This document shows positions 6,934 through 8,467 of a DNA stretch of 8,467 nucleotides, piece after piece; position 1 is the first letter of the stretch, and each line of letters begins with the position of its first letter. The position numbers and the translations under genes were made by a program. This DNA is from Candidatus Eiseniibacteriota bacterium (GTDB taxonomy: Bacteria; Joyebacterota; Joyebacteria; Joyebacterales; Joyebacteraceae): NCBI GenBank assembly GCA_030610515.1, contig JAUWRQ010000023.1, positions 1 through 8,467 on the forward strand. The letters run 5' to 3'. The notes under the pieces are model-generated. The model was given only the letters and a program-made list of their open reading frames with translations. It was not told where the DNA came from and made no database searches.

Positions 6934-7002
6934 GGGCGGCCCGAGCGCGACGGGAGCACCCCGCCGTGCCCAGGATGCTCCACGTCCGCGGTCACGACAC
7001 GA

Positions 7003-7031
7003 AGAGGCCGGGCGTCCAGCGCCCGGCCTCT
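7003..7031. terminator. Probable bidirectional terminator hairpin
   Basis: AGAGGCCGGGCG (7003-7014) pairs perfectly with CGCCCGGCCTCT (7020-7031), giving a 12-bp stem with a 5-base loop (7015-7019). It lies between two convergent genes, 69 bases past the ABC-F stop and 35 bases past the stop of the secreted-protein gene on the other strand. The following T-tract is weak on both strands (TCTGTTC on the plus side, TTCGTGT on the minus side), as is common in high-GC genomes, so termination efficiency is uncertain. Confidence 0.7.
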
Positions 7032-7066
7032 CTGTTCACCATTGAGATCTCGTGTCGCCCCTCAAT

Positions 7067-8467
7067 CTACTTGAGAAGCACCACCTTTCTCTCACGCGAG
7101 GTCATGTTTGCCGCCTCCAGGCGAACGAAGTAGATGCCTGAAGCCACGCGCCTACCGGAGTCGTCCCGACCGTTCCAGACGACGCTTTGCCGCCCCGGCG
7201 ACACCGGGCCATCGACGAGCGTCGTCACTCGGGCTCCCGCGACGCTGTAGACGGAGAGCGTGGTCTCAGTGACGCCTTCCGGTATCGAGAAGGCGATCGT
7301 GGTGACGGGATTGAAGGGGTTGGGCACGTTCTGCTCGAGAACGAGAAGGCGTTCCGCGGCAACGTCCTCGTCCGGGATGCCGACCGGTGCCTCGTATCCG
7401 TAGTGACCGTTCCTCCTCGCGTTGTGGCGGAACGCGGCCCACTCGACGCCGTTGCCGTCGTCGTAGTCGCCTTCGGTGTCCCAGATGTAGAGCTTTCTGT
7501 CCATGCTCGAGTGTATTACCTCTACGTCGCCGTCGTCGTCCACGTCCGCAAGCGTCACCGAGCTGTAGATCTCCGCGCCCGTGAGGATCGGCCACCCGGG
7601 AAGCACGGTGCCGTCAGGGTCGAACGCGTAGAGGTGTCCCAGGTAGCTCCCCGTCACGATCTCCAGATCCGGATCACCGTCTATGTTGCCGACGGAGGGG
7701 CTCGCGTGGCAATCCAGGAGCGTCGTCGGCATCATCTGAGGCCACCCGGACAGCAGGTCGCCCTCCCAGGTCCACACCCACACGGACCCGTCAGATCCTC
7801 CCATGACGATCTCCAGGTCGTCGTCGCCGTCGAGATCGGCGAGGGTCGGCGACGGCGGGAAATCATTCCGCAGTTCCAGGTTCTTCGGCCAGCCCGGGAA
7901 AACGACTCCCGAGGAATCGAATATCCAGATCGAGTCCGCGTTGCTCGCGGCGACCACGTCCACGCTCCCGTCGTTGTCGACGTCCCCGACTGCCACGGAG
8001 CTGCACGCATTCGCGTGCACGTCGACCGGCCAGCCAGGCACGCTCGAACCGTCCGCGTTCAGGCAATAGATCATGCCTGGTCTCGCCGGTGCCACGATCT
8101 CGAGCTGGTGGTCGTCGTCGATGTCGACGAGCGCGCAGGAGGCGTACTGGTACAGCGCCCCCAGGGACATGAACACGCCCGTCGTGCTGGGGTTGCTGTC
8201 GCCGTCGATCAGCTCGCTGCCGTCGCCCTTGTAGACGTAGAGGTTGCCATCGGCGCACTCGATGACCATCTCGTCGAGTCCGTCGCCGTCCAGGTCCCCG
8301 AGCGCCGGCGTCGACCAGCAGCGTCTCTTCGTCACCACCGGCCACCCGGGCAGTATGCTCGAGTCCTCCGCGTTCCAGGCGAAGATCTCGTAGATCGCGT
8401 CCTGTTCGGTGCCAACGTTGCCCCACGCGGCGGCGACGAGCTCCGCGGAATCGTCCCCGTCCAGCTC
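7067..8467 (-). CDS. Secreted FG-GAP/VCBS repeat protein with FlgD-like C-terminal domain (5'-partial)
   Basis: The reading frame is open to the right edge, so the start and any signal peptide lie outside the window; 466 C-terminal residues are visible. The GTG at 8338 is an internal valine, because the frame continues upstream with repeat-like sequence (LDGDDSAELVAAA, then LPGWPV). Counting from the window edge, seven Asp-rich calcium-loop motifs appear (about residues 2-12, 58-69, 114-125, 162-172, 211-221, 261-271 and 307-317), for example DLDGDGLDE and NIDGDPDLE. Five are followed by GWP strands, and the array ends with VEWAAFRHNARRNGHY, a common terminal feature of this type. This suggests a beta-propeller. 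A hinge, LEQNVPNPFNPVTTIAF (377-393), leads to a FlgD-type Ig domain ending in KVVLLK, which in FCB bacteria is linked to export and surface retention. The exact role is unknown; an extracellular binding or cell-surface protein is likely. The neighbouring genes give no functional link. Confidence 0.9.
   Translation of the reverse strand, partial: ELDGDDSAELVAAAWGNVGTEQDAIYEIFAWNAEDSSILPGWPVVTKRRCWSTPALGDLDGDGLDEMVIECADGNLYVYKGDGSELIDGDSNPSTTGVFMSLGALYQYASCALVDIDDDHQLEIVAPARPGMIYCLNADGSSVPGWPVDVHANACSSVAVGDVDNDGSVDVVAASNADSIWIFDSSGVVFPGWPKNLELRNDFPPSPTLADLDGDDDLEIVMGGSDGSVWVWTWEGDLLSGWPQMMPTTLLDCHASPSVGNIDGDPDLEIVTGSYLGHLYAFDPDGTVLPGWPILTGAEIYSSVTLADVDDDGDVEVIHSSMDRKLYIWDTEGDYDDGNGVEWAAFRHNARRNGHYGYEAPVGIPDEDVAAERLLVLEQNVPNPFNPVTTIAFSIPEGVTETTLSVYSVAGARVTTLVDGPVSPGRQSVVWNGRDDSGRRVASGIYFVRLEAANMTSRERKVVLLK

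Noticed and set aside
6953..6981. GGAGCA/TGCTCC inverted repeat after the ABC-F stop as a separate terminator
   Set aside because: The stem is only 6 bp with a 17-base loop and no T-tract; the 12-bp hairpin at 7003-7031 is far stronger.

Overview
The window looks like chromosomal DNA from a high-GC Gram-negative bacterium, probably of the Fibrobacterota-Chlorobiota-Bacteroidota (FCB) superphylum or one of its candidate phyla such as Eisenbacteria, Latescibacterota or Krumholzibacteriota. The best clue is the last gene. It encodes a secreted repeat protein with the 'QNVPNPFNP' hinge and FlgD-like Ig C-terminal domain typical of surface and secreted proteins in those lineages. The strong GC bias at third codon positions also creates several very long open frames antisense to real genes, and these are not annotated.

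Region 1 (133-4601, minus strand) is a compact four-gene operon, read from high to low coordinates: a MacA/HlyD-like membrane-anchored adaptor, a MacB/LolD-type ATPase, and two different MacB/FtsX-type permeases in tandem. The first three genes are translationally packed (TAG directly abutting ATG, then a 4-base GTGA overlap), and 45 bases separate the two permeases. Together they would form a type VII (mechanotransmission) ABC exporter that moves a substrate from the periplasm or inner membrane outward. It differs from the E. coli MacAB layout because the ATPase is a separate protein and the two permeases could pair as a heterodimer. No TolC-like outer-membrane gene is in the window.

Region 2 (4602-4989) is a 388-base divergent control region. 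It holds candidate promoters for both directions, a pair of 31-base direct repeats spaced 39 bases apart between them, and two hairpins in the leader of the rightward gene.

Region 3 (4990-6933, plus strand) is a complete ABC-F ATPase of the EttA/Uup/YheS class. It is a soluble, ribosome-associated twin-ATPase protein with an Arg/Lys-rich C-terminal coiled-coil tail. A 12-bp GC-rich hairpin at 7003-7031 lies between it and the next, convergent gene and probably acts as a bidirectional terminator.

Region 4 (7067-8467, minus strand) is the 3' part of a gene for a large secreted FG-GAP/VCBS repeat protein. Its 5' end lies beyond the right edge of the window. At the left edge (1-132) there is no recognisable gene, but there is a run of 14 G. 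I did not find a clearly unprecedented system. The most notable points are the split exporter with two permeases, and its divergent control region shared with an ABC-F gene.
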